Assembly (NCBI GenBank): GCA_041481485.1
Contig: JBGPBY010000003.1
Span: 1-57,653, forward strand
DNA from: JBGPBY01 sp041481485
Lineage (GTDB): Bacteria > Acidobacteriota > Terriglobia > 20CM-2-55-15
DNA: 57,653 bases
Reading direction: 5' to 3'
Shown here in pieces: positions 25,485-34,221 of this stretch (position 1 is the first letter of the stretch; each line of letters begins with the position of its first letter). Under the pieces are notes generated by a model, which worked only from the letters and a program-made list of their open reading frames with translations, did not search any database and had not been told where the DNA came from. Made by a program: the position numbers and the translations under genes.

Positions 25485-26513
25485 ATGCCAGAGGGCGAAT
25501 CCAAGCGGCTGACAGTCATTGTCGGGGCAGGTGCTTCATACGACTGTGGAGACAGCGAAACAGCCGCCATGATCAACGAGGCTTACCGCCCTCCTCTTGC
25601 GAAGGACATTCTTGGGCGGCAGTTTGACGGGATCTTGAATCGCTATCCAGCGGTGACTGCGCGATTGGATGAACTACGCACCAAGCTGGCGAACGGTGGA
25701 GACTTCGAGGAGATATTTCGCGGGTTGTTGGAATCTGCTGAGCACCATCAGAACTTCTGGCCTTTACAGCTTCCTTTGTATTTGAGAGAGCTTTTGTGGA
25801 CGATCAGCCTTGAGTATATCCGCGGTAGTTCGAAGTTTGACACGCTCGTACGGCGCGTATTGGAATCACGGTTCGAAGAAGTATTGTTCCTGAATTTGAA
25901 TTACGATCTTTTTCTTGAGGACGCACTTTCGACCTACGACCATCACGAATTCAATTCTCTGAGTTCGTATATTCCGCAGAATAAAAAGTGGCGATATGTG
26001 AAGCCACACGGCTCGGTCAATTGGGGCAGAATTGTGGACAACTGTCGGGGCGACAGTTCAGGAAGATTCTTTCCCAGCCGCCTTCAAGAGATGCCAATCT
26101 TTTCAAGCGAGCTTCAGGTCGTAATGTGGAACAGGCATTCACACGACTTCTATATCCCGGGAGGTGGTCCGTCTGGCTATCTTTACCCGCAACTGGTCGT
26201 CCCAACCGACAGGCCGAAGAGCTTTGTATGTCCGCAAGAACATGCAGATCAGGCACGAGCGTTCGTTCAGAATTGCCAGCATTTTCTTATCGTTGGATTC
26301 AGCGGCCGCGATCAAGATGTGCTCGGGCTGCTTCAGGAGGTGCCAGCTGGCAGCCAGTTGGTGATCGTAAGCAAGGGCGATGCCAAGGAGATTGAGACAA
26401 GAATAGGTGCCGCAATCTCGGCTTCCCCAGCCAAGAAGCTGACGATCCACTCGCACGACATCGGTTTTTCGAGATTCGTCGCGAGCAGTACACTCGACAA
26501 TCTAGTCTCTTAA
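25485..26513 (+). CDS. SIR2-like NAD-binding protein, putative NADase
   Basis: A 342-aa single-domain SIR2-like protein (SIR2_2 type). Nucleotide-binding GAGAS lies near the N terminus; N139 and D141 in LNLNYDLFLE and H175 in KPHGSVNW match the catalytic Asn, Asp and His of defence-associated SIR2 enzymes that hydrolyse NAD; VGFSGRDQD closes the fold. No sensor or transmembrane domain is fused, so activation must come from a partner. ATG 25485 is preferred because GGAG stands 11 bases upstream; an ATG at 25467 is possible. The cyclase-like gene begins 72 to 171 bases downstream on the same strand, suggesting one operon. Confidence 0.85.
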   Translation: MPEGESKRLTVIVGAGASYDCGDSETAAMINEAYRPPLAKDILGRQFDGILNRYPAVTARLDELRTKLANGGDFEEIFRGLLESAEHHQNFWPLQLPLYLRELLWTISLEYIRGSSKFDTLVRRVLESRFEEVLFLNLNYDLFLEDALSTYDHHEFNSLSSYIPQNKKWRYVKPHGSVNWGRIVDNCRGDSSGRFFPSRLQEMPIFSSELQVVMWNRHSHDFYIPGGGPSGYLYPQLVVPTDRPKSFVCPQEHADQARAFVQNCQHFLIVGFSGRDQDVLGLLQEVPAGSQLVIVSKGDAKEIETRIGAAISASPAKKLTIHSHDIGFSRFVASSTLDNLVS

Positions 26514-26585
26514 GGAATGCTTGAGAGGCCGGTTGAGTAGCATCACCAAGAATTTCCGCGCGACGGGACGAGATCAGACTCGCAG

Positions 26586-27518
26586 ATGATAGCCTTCCTG
26601 AGTCGTTCGGCGATGTGGTCGAAGCTAACTCGATGGTCGAGTAAGGTATGGAAATTCTTCCTTAGTCTATTTGGCAAGGACTCCATGGAAACCAAGACTT
26701 ATCGGTTGGGCTACCATCTCACGGTTTTTCTCGATGTTCAGGGCCAGCGAGAGAAGTTCAAGGAGCTGCGCCTGCCGAAATCGTCGGAGGAGCATGTCGC
26801 GGTTCAGGAAGTGTTGAAAGATACGGCTGGATTTGTAGTTGGCCTTCGCTCCGCATTTCGGAACAATTTCGAAGCTTTCGAGGCTGGGATTTCACGTAAA
26901 AAAGGCGTGAGCCTGCAGCCCAGGTTTGTTGGGTTTTCGGACTCGTTTGTCGTATCGGTGCCCCTCGCACCAGTGAATGGCGATATGGAGCCGATGGTCA
27001 GGATTTTCTCGGCTCTGTCCTCGGCCGCGACAATCATGATGACCGCCATGGCGAGCAAACATGCCGTTCGGGGTGGGATTGAAGTTGGGCTTGGAGTCGA
27101 AATTGGACCGGAGGAAATTTACGGTACGGCGCTGGGCGATGCGTATGAATTGGAATCAAAGCGTGCAGAGTATCCACGTGTCCTAATTGGGAAGACCTTT
27201 TGGGATTACCTCGGCGCAGCCGGGAAAGAATTCAGTAGCAGGAAATCGGACGCGTTATGCGCGATGGTGAAGAGAATCATTGCTTTGACGGCCATAGAGG
27301 GCGGGGAAAGATATCTCGATTATCTCGGTGACGTGATGGCGCGGCTTGCAAAGCCGGGAGAGGGGCAGATCATGGTGCAGCCGGGGTACGATTTCATCGT
27401 TAGTGAGCACGAGAGATTTGTTGCCGCAAAGAATGAGAAGTTGGCTGAGCGCTATCGGAAACTGAGAGACTACTACGAGTCTAGGCTGGCGCTTTGGGGC
27501 CTAACCAAGAAAAGTTAA
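26586..27518 (+). CDS. Class III nucleotide-cyclase-like protein
   Basis: A 310-aa protein with the pattern of bacterial class III cyclase relatives: FLDVQGQ (D50), GFSDSFVVS (D119), a hydrophobic helix, then VRGGIEVG and IYGTALGDAYELESK with D185, followed by YPRVLIG. The acidic residues and the GGI.VG...GDA.ELE order recall uridylate/cytidylate cyclases of Pycsar systems, but the match is remote. The first 33 residues are amphipathic and hydrophobic; a shorter product from ATG 26685 (AAGGA five bases upstream) would omit them. Following a SIR2-like gene, it could make or sense a cyclic nucleotide that triggers NAD loss. Activity is inferred; some catalytic positions may be degenerate. Confidence 0.55.
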   Translation: MIAFLSRSAMWSKLTRWSSKVWKFFLSLFGKDSMETKTYRLGYHLTVFLDVQGQREKFKELRLPKSSEEHVAVQEVLKDTAGFVVGLRSAFRNNFEAFEAGISRKKGVSLQPRFVGFSDSFVVSVPLAPVNGDMEPMVRIFSALSSAATIMMTAMASKHAVRGGIEVGLGVEIGPEEIYGTALGDAYELESKRAEYPRVLIGKTFWDYLGAAGKEFSSRKSDALCAMVKRIIALTAIEGGERYLDYLGDVMARLAKPGEGQIMVQPGYDFIVSEHERFVAAKNEKLAERYRKLRDYYESRLALWGLTKKS

Positions 27519-27820
27519 GAACCCATTGTGCCCGATCAACCCTTCAGACACCCGCAGCCGCTCACCTATTTTGCAGGAAGCGAGTTGCTTTGGTGTTTTC
27601 GGAACTGCTCGAGGACCGCGATTCAGGTGCAGCGGTTCCAGTTTTGATTGTCGCGGATACACGTTTCCTAAATAGCGGACGTCGACTCACCTGAAGTCTT
27701 GACTCGCTCCCCGAGCGGCTGAAGAATTCGAAAATCCGTTAGTCCACCCGCCTCTTTGAGGGTTGTTGCACGGTGGAATTGACTCAATGCCATACAAAGC
27801 TGATATACTCCGCCGCGAAT
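27519..27820. other. Gap between cyclase-like and two-TM genes
   Basis: About 300 bases with no convincing reading frame on either strand. Only the promoter at 27779-27809 is recognisable. No terminator hairpin with a T tract follows the cyclase-like gene. Confidence 0.4.
27779..27809 (+). promoter_or_regulatory. Promoter of the two-TM protein gene
   Basis: TTGACT (27779-27784) with GATATA at 17 bases or TATACT at 19 bases. Initiation would fall a few bases before ATG 27821, giving an almost leaderless mRNA and supporting that start over a GTG at 27773. It implies transcription separate from the SIR2/cyclase genes. Confidence 0.45.
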
Positions 27821-28846
27821 ATGAGTGCCATTGACGAAGGACAAACTCCGAAAGAAGGAACAGCCAAGAACCGAGACCGATGGCTGATTGCCGCGTTGTG
27901 TATCTCGGGATTCATTCTCGTCTCTGCAGCACTGTATCTGGCACCACAGACCTCTTCTGAAGGCCACCAGAAATACTGGGAGATGGGAGCCCATCTCTTA
28001 CGAGACTTAGGAATTGCTCTCGTAGTCGCGTCTGCACTTGCGTTTGCCGTGGACGAATATTTGAAGGAAAAGCTTGTAAGCTCGGTTGCCAGAGAGGTTT
28101 CGCATCATGTCGCGAAGAATACTTCCAAATACGTATTCGGTTACCTTGTACCGGACGATCTAAAGGAGGAACTTCTTGAATTGATGCGGCCTGCTGCCTT
28201 GCGGCGCAATTTTAGGCTGCACCTTTCACTCGATTACCTAGGCGATAAGCATCCCAATTTTGTTCGAGTGACGACAAAAGTTAGCTTCATCTTGGAGAAT
28301 CTGAAGGATCAGGAACTCTCCTACCGTCATTCATTGAAGATGACGAGCATGTTTGCGGATATGGAAGCTCCCGAGATTGTGCGGTTCGCATGCCGAAAAG
28401 GATCTCGGGATGAATATAAGTATGATTATCGGGGCACGAATTCGATGCTAGCCGCAAACGATGAACGATTAACCGTATCCAGATCGTCAGACAACCGGGA
28501 ACTGATCGTGCGTCGCATAGTAACCATTCCCCCATTTTCGAAGGAATTTGAGTTTCGAACGGAGTCCAGCGAGATTATGGAGGTTCCCTATGCGGATGTA
28601 CTGAGTTTCACTTATGCGACCTCGATTGTCGAAGTGGAAGCACATTATCCCAAAGACATGGACGTGGTTATCGAATTTGGCAAAGGGAGAGCGGTTGAGA
28701 TATACACGGATCATCCCAGCCGTCCAACCATCTGGCGTTATACAGGTGTTTGCCTGGCTGGTCAGCACATAAAATATGATTTCAGGCGTAGAGCCGAGCT
28801 ATTACCTGGAACTGATTCTGAGCTTGCGGATCATTCACCCTCATAG
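27821..28846 (+). CDS. Two-transmembrane-helix protein, possible effector
   Basis: A 341-aa protein of unknown family. A short charged N terminus is followed by two membrane helices (WLIAALCISGFILVSAALYL and LGIALVVASALAFAVDEYL) separated by about 20 residues, then a roughly 240-residue soluble domain with a helix (SSVAREVSHHVAKNTSKYVF) and many beta strands. Two short-spaced helices plus a cytosolic domain is the layout of membrane effectors in several nucleotide-signalling defence systems, though also of many other proteins. It follows the cyclase-like gene on the same strand, with its own promoter. No catalytic motif is seen. Confidence 0.65.
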   Translation: MSAIDEGQTPKEGTAKNRDRWLIAALCISGFILVSAALYLAPQTSSEGHQKYWEMGAHLLRDLGIALVVASALAFAVDEYLKEKLVSSVAREVSHHVAKNTSKYVFGYLVPDDLKEELLELMRPAALRRNFRLHLSLDYLGDKHPNFVRVTTKVSFILENLKDQELSYRHSLKMTSMFADMEAPEIVRFACRKGSRDEYKYDYRGTNSMLAANDERLTVSRSSDNRELIVRRIVTIPPFSKEFEFRTESSEIMEVPYADVLSFTYATSIVEVEAHYPKDMDVVIEFGKGRAVEIYTDHPSRPTIWRYTGVCLAGQHIKYDFRRRAELLPGTDSELADHSPS

Positions 28847-28989
28847 GGAATATCAAAGTTCTATTACACCTGACAGAGCTATATGTGTATGGAATAAAAT
28901 TGTTGGACCAACAGCCAAAGAATCCGTTGGTTCCAATTGCAACACTCGAACACTCCCAAAAGCAGAGGCAGCGCCATCCGGGTCGGCGG

Positions 28990-29004
28990 CGGTTTGGAAA
29001 ACCG
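28990..29004 (+). repeat. tRNA-Ser(GGA) anticodon-arm-like palindrome, copy C
   Basis: Core CGGTTTGGAAAACCG, extended on the left by GGCGG so that the preceding 20 bases match copy A. It lies 40 bases before the duplicated block that starts at 29044, at the border between the defence-like genes and ordinary transport genes. Confidence 0.6.
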
Positions 29005-29043
29005 CTGCCGGTTTGCCGACGACGTAGAACGTGACCTCGGTCA

Positions 29044-29240
29044 TCACGGTAAGCGCAATAGCGATTTGTCGCCAAGCGCTGCCCGCCCAGCTAGAATATC
29101 CGCGTGACTAGAGAACGCTGGGCTCAGATAGGAATCACGGCTCAATTCCTCATCGTGGTAAGGACGCTCGGCGAGTTCTTCCGGCTCAGGCACGTCCATG
29201 GCACGAGCTTCTCGATCGCAGTCGCTGCGCCATATATTGG
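29044..29240 (+). repeat. Duplicated 197-bp block, copy 1
   Basis: This block recurs at 53961-54158 in the same orientation, about 91 % identical by eye with one single-base indel. It covers the promoter region (TAGAAT before the GTG) and the first 45 codons of the small membrane protein gene. Here the gene is intact; in the other copy it is cut off at the end of the homology. Confidence 0.85.
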
Positions 29241-29379
29241 TGGCGCGTTAATAGCTGCATGCTTCTGCTGGGCAGGCGTGACATTGTACTTCTTCCGACG
29301 CTACACGCTGTCCGCCTGGATCGCGCTGGCGGCCGTAGTCATTCTGCTTGTGTACAAAATTACTGCAATTGGTTGGTGA
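29104..29379 (+). CDS. Small membrane protein, three predicted helices
   Basis: A 91-aa protein from a GTG start with hydrophobic stretches at about 8-22 (IGITAQFLIVVRTLG), 42-62 (APYIGGALIAACFCWAGVTLY) and 70-88. TAGAAT lies about ten bases before the GTG, so the mRNA may be leaderless. I do not recognise the family. A truncated relative with the same upstream DNA is at 54022, which shows that this gene and its promoter have been duplicated in this region. Confidence 0.7.
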   Translation: MTRERWAQIGITAQFLIVVRTLGEFFRLRHVHGTSFSIAVAAPYIGGALIAACFCWAGVTLYFFRRYTLSAWIALAAVVILLVYKITAIGW

Positions 29380-29721
29380 TGGCGGCTCGCTCTGACGTTT
29401 GAGTCGAGCTGCGGGCAAGCTCTTTCAGTCGGCGAGCGGAACCAGTAATACGAGCCTGTCGTGCCGAGACCCCATCCACAAGTATTCATATCGAGGCGTG
29501 GTTGGGAAAACCTCCACTCGGTCAGACCCTGGTGCAAATGGACCTGCGACGGTCTAGAGAAGCGTTGCGTTCAGGCGCTCTTTGAGGCGAGTGCCCGGAG
29601 ATTCTTGCCCGTACTCTCAAGACAGCTTTGTGCCCTCGCCGTTTCCGCTAGAGCTTGTTCAACGATTCGCGTAGCTTATTTTCTAGTCTAGGGGTGAAGG
29701 AGATAGCCGTTTCCGAGCGGC
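29380..29721. other. Intergenic region before the antiporter
   Basis: About 340 bases without a supported gene on either strand. GAAGGAG at 29696-29702 lies 20 bases before the antiporter ATG, rather far for a ribosome site. Nothing else recognisable. Confidence 0.4.
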
Positions 29722-31116
29722 ATGCCGATCATGAGTCCCGCGATTCCAATGATACTGGCCGAAGTATCCGGTTCTCACGCGGACCCGGTAGTGCCGATCC
29801 TGCTGGCCTTGGTTCTCTTGACGCTGGCGGCGGTTTTCGGCGGACGCCTGATGACTCTGATCAAGCAGCCTCCCGTCCTCGGGGAATTGATAGTCGGGCT
29901 GTTGATTGGAAACCTGGCATATTGGTTCGGAAACCCGGGGATCACCGTGCTGCGCGAAGGCGACGCGCTTCGCAGGATCGCTGATCTCGCTCTGTCTTCC
30001 AACGTAAGCCTTTCCGAGGCTGCTTTGCGGCTGTTGCCCGCGGGATCGCACGCCGAGCGGGTTTCCGCGATTCTCGCGGGAACGAAGGGCCTCGACTATG
30101 TGGCCGTGTATTCGTTTGTGGACCTGCTCTCCCGCATTGCCATCCTGGTGCTGCTTTTCCTCGTTGGTCTCGAAACGAACATCCGCGAGATGAAGCGGGT
30201 GGGACGAACTGCTCTTTCCGTGGCAGTGATCGGAGTGCTGGCTCCGATGACCCTTGGGCTGGGCACGATGAAATTCCTGCACCCGGACTCGGCACTCGCG
30301 CGCGATCTCTTCATTGGCGGCATTCTGACCGCCACGAGCGTAGGCATCACGGCGCGGGTTCTCCGCGATTTGCGTCAGGACACAACGGATGAGGCACGCG
30401 TGATTCTGGGTGCAGCCGTCCTTGACGACGTGCTGAGTCTGATTGTTCTTGCCGTGGTTAGCGTCCTGGCTGTGACGGGCACGGTCAGCGTGTGGAGCAT
30501 CGGCTGGACTACCGCGAAGGCCGCCTTGTTTCTTGGAGGCTCGCTGTCGATTGGAATCTGGATCACTCCGTGGGTGGCACGCAGGCTCGCAAGCGCGGGA
30601 ATTCACAACGTGAAGCTGCTGACGGGGTGGATCTTCGCATTTTTTCTCGCCTGGCTGGCTAGCGGAGCGGGGCTTGCGGCCATCGTAGGAGCGTTTGCTG
30701 CGGGGGTGATTCTGAACGACATTTTTGACAAGGAAATGGAGGGCCTGTCGCTGCGGGAATTGCTGTCGCCGGTGGAATCGCTGATCGTGCCGCTGTTCTT
30801 CGTATGGATGGGCATTCAGGTGAAGCTCGAAGCCCTCGTGAGCAAGGACGTGTTGATCGCGGGAGCGGCACTGACGGTGGTGGCGATCGTCGGGAAGGTT
30901 CTGAGCGGCTTGGGATGTCCGAAGCGAATGAATCGTCTGGCCGTTGGGTTCGGCATGATGCCGCGCGGCGAAGTCGGTTTGATTTTCGCTGGCATCGGCA
31001 AAGGCATCGGGGTTGTGGATGACGGATTGTTTTCCGCGGTCATCCTGCTCGTTATGGTGACGACGCTGCTTACGCCGCTGGCCTTGCGGTGGACGCTGCT
31101 GCAAAAAGCGTCCTGA
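29722..31116 (+). CDS. Cation:proton antiporter, CPA2 (Kef/NapA-like)
   Basis: A 464-aa integral membrane protein with about 12-13 hydrophobic helices, of the monovalent cation:proton antiporter-2 family. The early KQPPVLGELIVGLLIGN is the family's conserved first-helix signature; the discontinuous helix around TATSVGITARVLRDL and ILGAAVLDDVLSL hold the DD-type ion-binding region typical of electrogenic exchangers; the later segment MMPRGEVGLIFAGIG is also conserved. It exchanges Na+ or K+ for protons at the inner membrane. No RCK/TrkA-N regulatory domain is fused. A longer-than-usual loop near residues 88-115 (ALRLLPAGSHAERVSAIL) is present. Confidence 0.92.
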   Translation: MPIMSPAIPMILAEVSGSHADPVVPILLALVLLTLAAVFGGRLMTLIKQPPVLGELIVGLLIGNLAYWFGNPGITVLREGDALRRIADLALSSNVSLSEAALRLLPAGSHAERVSAILAGTKGLDYVAVYSFVDLLSRIAILVLLFLVGLETNIREMKRVGRTALSVAVIGVLAPMTLGLGTMKFLHPDSALARDLFIGGILTATSVGITARVLRDLRQDTTDEARVILGAAVLDDVLSLIVLAVVSVLAVTGTVSVWSIGWTTAKAALFLGGSLSIGIWITPWVARRLASAGIHNVKLLTGWIFAFFLAWLASGAGLAAIVGAFAAGVILNDIFDKEMEGLSLRELLSPVESLIVPLFFVWMGIQVKLEALVSKDVLIAGAALTVVAIVGKVLSGLGCPKRMNRLAVGFGMMPRGEVGLIFAGIGKGIGVVDDGLFSAVILLVMVTTLLTPLALRWTLLQKAS

Positions 31117-31122
31117 GAATGG

Positions 31123-31572
31123 TCAAACTCGACTCTTCGCAGGAATGGCATCGCGAAAAGCATTTTTCATCCGCGGAAGCAGGAGATAGGCGAGCAGTGC
31201 ACCAGAAATAACGAACCCCGTCGCACCTTGCGCGATACGGCCCAAGAAAAGATTGACGATATTTCCGAGAACCTGCGCGGCAATGAGAGCGACAGCCAGC
31301 CACCATCCCCAAAATCGCCGCCGGAACCAGCCGACACCTGCTGCAAATAGAGCCGCACTGAGCAAGAGGAACGGAATTCCGACCATCCAGCCGAGCGGCG
31401 CAAGGTTGCGGTGGGCGCGCGGATTCAAGGCCCACGCGCGATCGAGCGCTGTGCCCGGCCAGAGCAAGGTTATCCCGGCGAGGCTGGCCATCGCGGCTCC
31501 GAAGAAAAGGAAAACACCCATTGCCGTCAGCCCGTGCGGGGAAGGCACTTGTGCGAAGCCGTTCGCGGAGGT
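31123..31572 (-). CDS. Hypothetical membrane protein
   Basis: About 149 aa with four hydrophobic helices (GVFLFFGAAMASLAGITLLW, WMVGIPFLLLSAALFAAGV, WWLAVALIAAQVLGNIVNLF, GATGFVISGALLAYLLL). The start is uncertain: TTG 31572 keeps the GLTAMGVFLFF context that such proteins usually have near the N terminus, while ATG 31521 would begin inside it. No function known. It converges on the antiporter, whose stop is seven bases away, and is 150 bases downstream of the ABC permease gene. Confidence 0.7.
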   Translation of the reverse strand, partial: TSANGFAQVPSPHGLTAMGVFLFFGAAMASLAGITLLWPGTALDRAWALNPRAHRNLAPLGWMVGIPFLLLSAALFAAGVGWFRRRFWGWWLAVALIAAQVLGNIVNLFLGRIAQGATGFVISGALLAYLLLPRMKNAFRDAIPAKSRV

Positions 31573-31725
31573 CAAGCGCTGACTATACCGGAATTGTGGG
31601 GCGCAAAGAGGACTCCGGTGTTTCGGGAGGTTGACTCGCGCAGGGAATCCTCTGCTGCAGAACATTCTTGGCGCGATGGAAAAAAGAGAATCAACGCGTT
31701 GCCGCGAGCATTCTGTCCTGGCCGC

Positions 31726-32925
31726 TCACTCAAAACGCAGAGCATCCACCAAGTTGAGAAGCGAAGCGCGGCGTGCCGGATAGATTCCCGAGGCGACACC
31801 GACAAACAAAGAGGAACCGAGCGCCAGCGCGATCCCGGCGGGAAGGATGGGAACGCTCCAGCCGAACGCTTTGCCGGCAAGCGCGGACAGCAGGATGCCT
31901 CCGACGACACCGACGCACCCGCCCGCGGAACTCAGAATGGAGGATTCGAGCAGAAACTGGATCATGACGGATTTGCGCTTCGCGCCGATGGCGCGGCGGA
32001 TGCCGATCTCGCGCGTTCGTTCGGTCACGGCGACGAGCATGATGTTCATGATGCCGATGCCGCCGACGAAGAGCGATACCGCGGCCAGCGCGGTGAGCAG
32101 AAGCGTGACGATGGAGGAAACAGACTCGGAAGTCTGCATCAACTCCAGCTGCGTTTTGATTTCGAATCCGTTGCCGGGATGGCGGCGGTCGAGCAGCTTC
32201 TTCACCTGCGAAACGACCAGGGGAATCTGACTGGCGTCGCGCGCGGTGATGGCGATGACGCGGAGGTCGGTCGATCCGAGCAGCCTCTTTTGCAGAGCTG
32301 CGAGAGGAAGAAACACGCGGTCATCCGTGCTCATGCCCGGACCGAGGCCTGGGCCGTCGCCTTTCGATGCCAGTACGCCGACGACTTCGAAGTCCACACC
32401 GGAAATCAGGATTCGCTTTCCGATGGGTGTTACGCCGGGAAAGAGATACTGCGCGACCGTTGCGCCGAGGACAGCGGACTTGGCGGCGGTGGCGTCGTCT
32501 TCGTCGGAGAGAAAGCGCCCGCGCTGCAGCTGGGCCAGACGGACGCGCGCGTACGAAGCGGTGACTCCCATCACGAAGTTGTTGGCAAGCTGGTTCGAAC
32601 CGAAGCTGACGGCGAGCCGTGTTTCCTGCTGCGGCGAAACTTCGACGACCGCGGGACAGTTCTGCAGAATAGCGCGCGCGTCGGAGAGGTAAAGGGGAAT
32701 CGGCTGGCGGCCGACGCTTGGCGGCGGCCCGGAATTGACGGCCACGAGGTTCGAGCCGAGCGAGGCAATCTGATTCTCAATGGCAATGCGCGCGCCCGCG
32801 CCAACGCCCAGCGTGACCATGACGGTGAAGACGCCGACGATGATGCCGAGCATGGTCAGCAGTGCGCGCATCTTGTGCTTTCTCAAGCTGTCGAGCGATT
32901 CCGAAAAATAGTCGAGCGGGCGCAT
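31726..32925 (-). CDS. MacB-like ABC transporter permease (FtsX fold)
   Basis: A 399-aa permease: one N-terminal membrane helix (MRALLTMLGIIVGVFTVMV), a large MacB-type periplasmic domain, and three C-terminal helices (ALAAVSLFVGGIGIMNIMLV onward), with ERTREIGIRRAIGAKRK as the coupling motif of the FtsX family. It would work with the adaptor encoded just upstream (gap six bases) in a tripartite efflux or lipoprotein-type mechanotransmission system. The ATPase subunit is not encoded in the cluster or fused to this protein, so it must be supplied from elsewhere or has been lost. Confidence 0.92.
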   Translation of the reverse strand: MRPLDYFSESLDSLRKHKMRALLTMLGIIVGVFTVMVTLGVGAGARIAIENQIASLGSNLVAVNSGPPPSVGRQPIPLYLSDARAILQNCPAVVEVSPQQETRLAVSFGSNQLANNFVMGVTASYARVRLAQLQRGRFLSDEDDATAAKSAVLGATVAQYLFPGVTPIGKRILISGVDFEVVGVLASKGDGPGLGPGMSTDDRVFLPLAALQKRLLGSTDLRVIAITARDASQIPLVVSQVKKLLDRRHPGNGFEIKTQLELMQTSESVSSIVTLLLTALAAVSLFVGGIGIMNIMLVAVTERTREIGIRRAIGAKRKSVMIQFLLESSILSSAGGCVGVVGGILLSALAGKAFGWSVPILPAGIALALGSSLFVGVASGIYPARRASLLNLVDALRFE

Positions 32926-32931
32926 GGAGCC

Positions 32932-34221
32932 TCAGGGGCTGAGAAGTCGCTGGAGAAAGTTTTTGGGCTTGGGTCCGGGAATTGCCGGAAGCGCTTGTGT
33001 CGCGGAGGCGGTCTTCCGCTCGAATTGAAGATCGGAAAGATCGGGGTTCGGTTGGAACTCGTTTTCCGTGACATTCGCAGTGAAGGAAAACTGGTCTGCA
33101 ACTTGAGGGTTGGCCGTCGCCAGGATGCGCGTTGGCTCGCCGATCTCGCCGCGAATGGCAACGGCGGAGGGCGTTTCTCCAAGAACCTGCACTTCCGTTT
33201 TCCTGAGATGCATTCGGTCCGGCGCGGAATCTTTCTCAACCGTGAAGAGGAAGGCGCGGCCTCCTTCCTTGAGGATGGAGGCCGGAGGAACCAGGAGCGC
33301 ATTCTTTGTAATGGTGCGGAACAGCATGATGTTCGAGGGCATGCCGATGCGAAATTCCTGCGCCGAGCGGGGAACGGAGAGAACGACACGATAGGTGGTC
33401 ACTCCGTTCATGACCGTCGGCTGGAGCGCGATAGTCTTCACCTTCCCTGAAAACACTATGCCCTGGAATGCGTCGAGGGTGAATTTCGCTTCCTGACCCG
33501 CGAAGACTCCGCCCATATCCACGGCGTTCACGTCGGCGTCCACTTCGAGCGAGCCTTCCTCGGCGATGGTCATGAGCGTATTCGTTGGTTTCGCGACTGC
33601 GGCGTTCGGTCCGAGGCCGGCGACCGCCGTGGCTGAACCCAGCATCTCGCCCTTGTGGACATAGAGAGCGATGACGACGCCGCGAATGGGAGAGAGGAGA
33701 TGCGCTCTGCTGATCTGCTCTTCCGCCATGGCCACGGCGCCGCGGTCGGCTTCGGTTTGGTGAAGAATCGATTTGTAGTTGGCTTCGGCAGTTTCCAAAT
33801 CCACTTGGGCAAGGACCTGCGCGGCGGCAAGAGACTGCGCGCGGTGCAGGGATGCCTCGGCCAGCGCGAGGCTGGCCTGATCTTTCTCGAGCGCCTGGCG
33901 CGCTTGGGCGAGAGCCGGTTCGAGGAGCCGGAGGTCCATGGTGGCGAGAGATTGATTCTCCTTAACGCGATCGCCTTCCTGCACGTCCAGTCCGGTGACG
34001 AGACTTTGCGTGTCGTACTTGATGTCCACGGTGCGGTGTGCCTGGACCGTTCCCGTGGCAGTGACAGCGGACAGGAGGTCGCCCGTGCGCACCTCGACGA
34101 TGGGCAGTTCGACGGTCGCTTCGCTCTGCGGCCAGTAGCGGAGCGACCCGAGCGCCACGAGCGGAAGGAGCACGATCGCGGCGAAGGGCCCCAGCCGCTT
34201 CGCTGGAGATTTGCGGCTCAT
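32932..34221 (-). CDS. Periplasmic adaptor protein, HlyD/MacA/RND type
   Basis: A 429-aa membrane fusion protein: N-terminal anchor (FAAIVLLPLVALGSLRYW), split lipoyl/barrel-sandwich domain (VTATGTVQAHRTVDIKYD and HLLSPIRGVVIALYVHKGEM) around a helical hairpin of about 60 residues (QARQALEKDQASLALAEASL), then beta-barrel domains. It links an inner-membrane transporter to an outer-membrane channel. Its start overlaps the SHOCT-protein stop (ATGA) and its stop is six bases before the MacB-like permease. The C-terminal 60 residues are longer than usual, rich in Pro and Asn, and end in PKPKNFLQRLLSP. No TolC-like gene is in the window. Confidence 0.92.
   Translation of the reverse strand: MSRKSPAKRLGPFAAIVLLPLVALGSLRYWPQSEATVELPIVEVRTGDLLSAVTATGTVQAHRTVDIKYDTQSLVTGLDVQEGDRVKENQSLATMDLRLLEPALAQARQALEKDQASLALAEASLHRAQSLAAAQVLAQVDLETAEANYKSILHQTEADRGAVAMAEEQISRAHLLSPIRGVVIALYVHKGEMLGSATAVAGLGPNAAVAKPTNTLMTIAEEGSLEVDADVNAVDMGGVFAGQEAKFTLDAFQGIVFSGKVKTIALQPTVMNGVTTYRVVLSVPRSAQEFRIGMPSNIMLFRTITKNALLVPPASILKEGGRAFLFTVEKDSAPDRMHLRKTEVQVLGETPSAVAIRGEIGEPTRILATANPQVADQFSFTANVTENEFQPNPDLSDLQFERKTASATQALPAIPGPKPKNFLQRLLSP

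Noticed and set aside
29683..31104. 473-aa minus-strand open frame opposite the antiporter
   Set aside because: Composition rich in His, Gln and Arg with no domains; the plus-strand frame has clear membrane helices and family motifs.
31411..33450. 679-aa plus-strand frame opposite the MacA/MacB-like genes
   Set aside because: It mirrors the two real genes in GC-rich DNA and has no recognisable domain.
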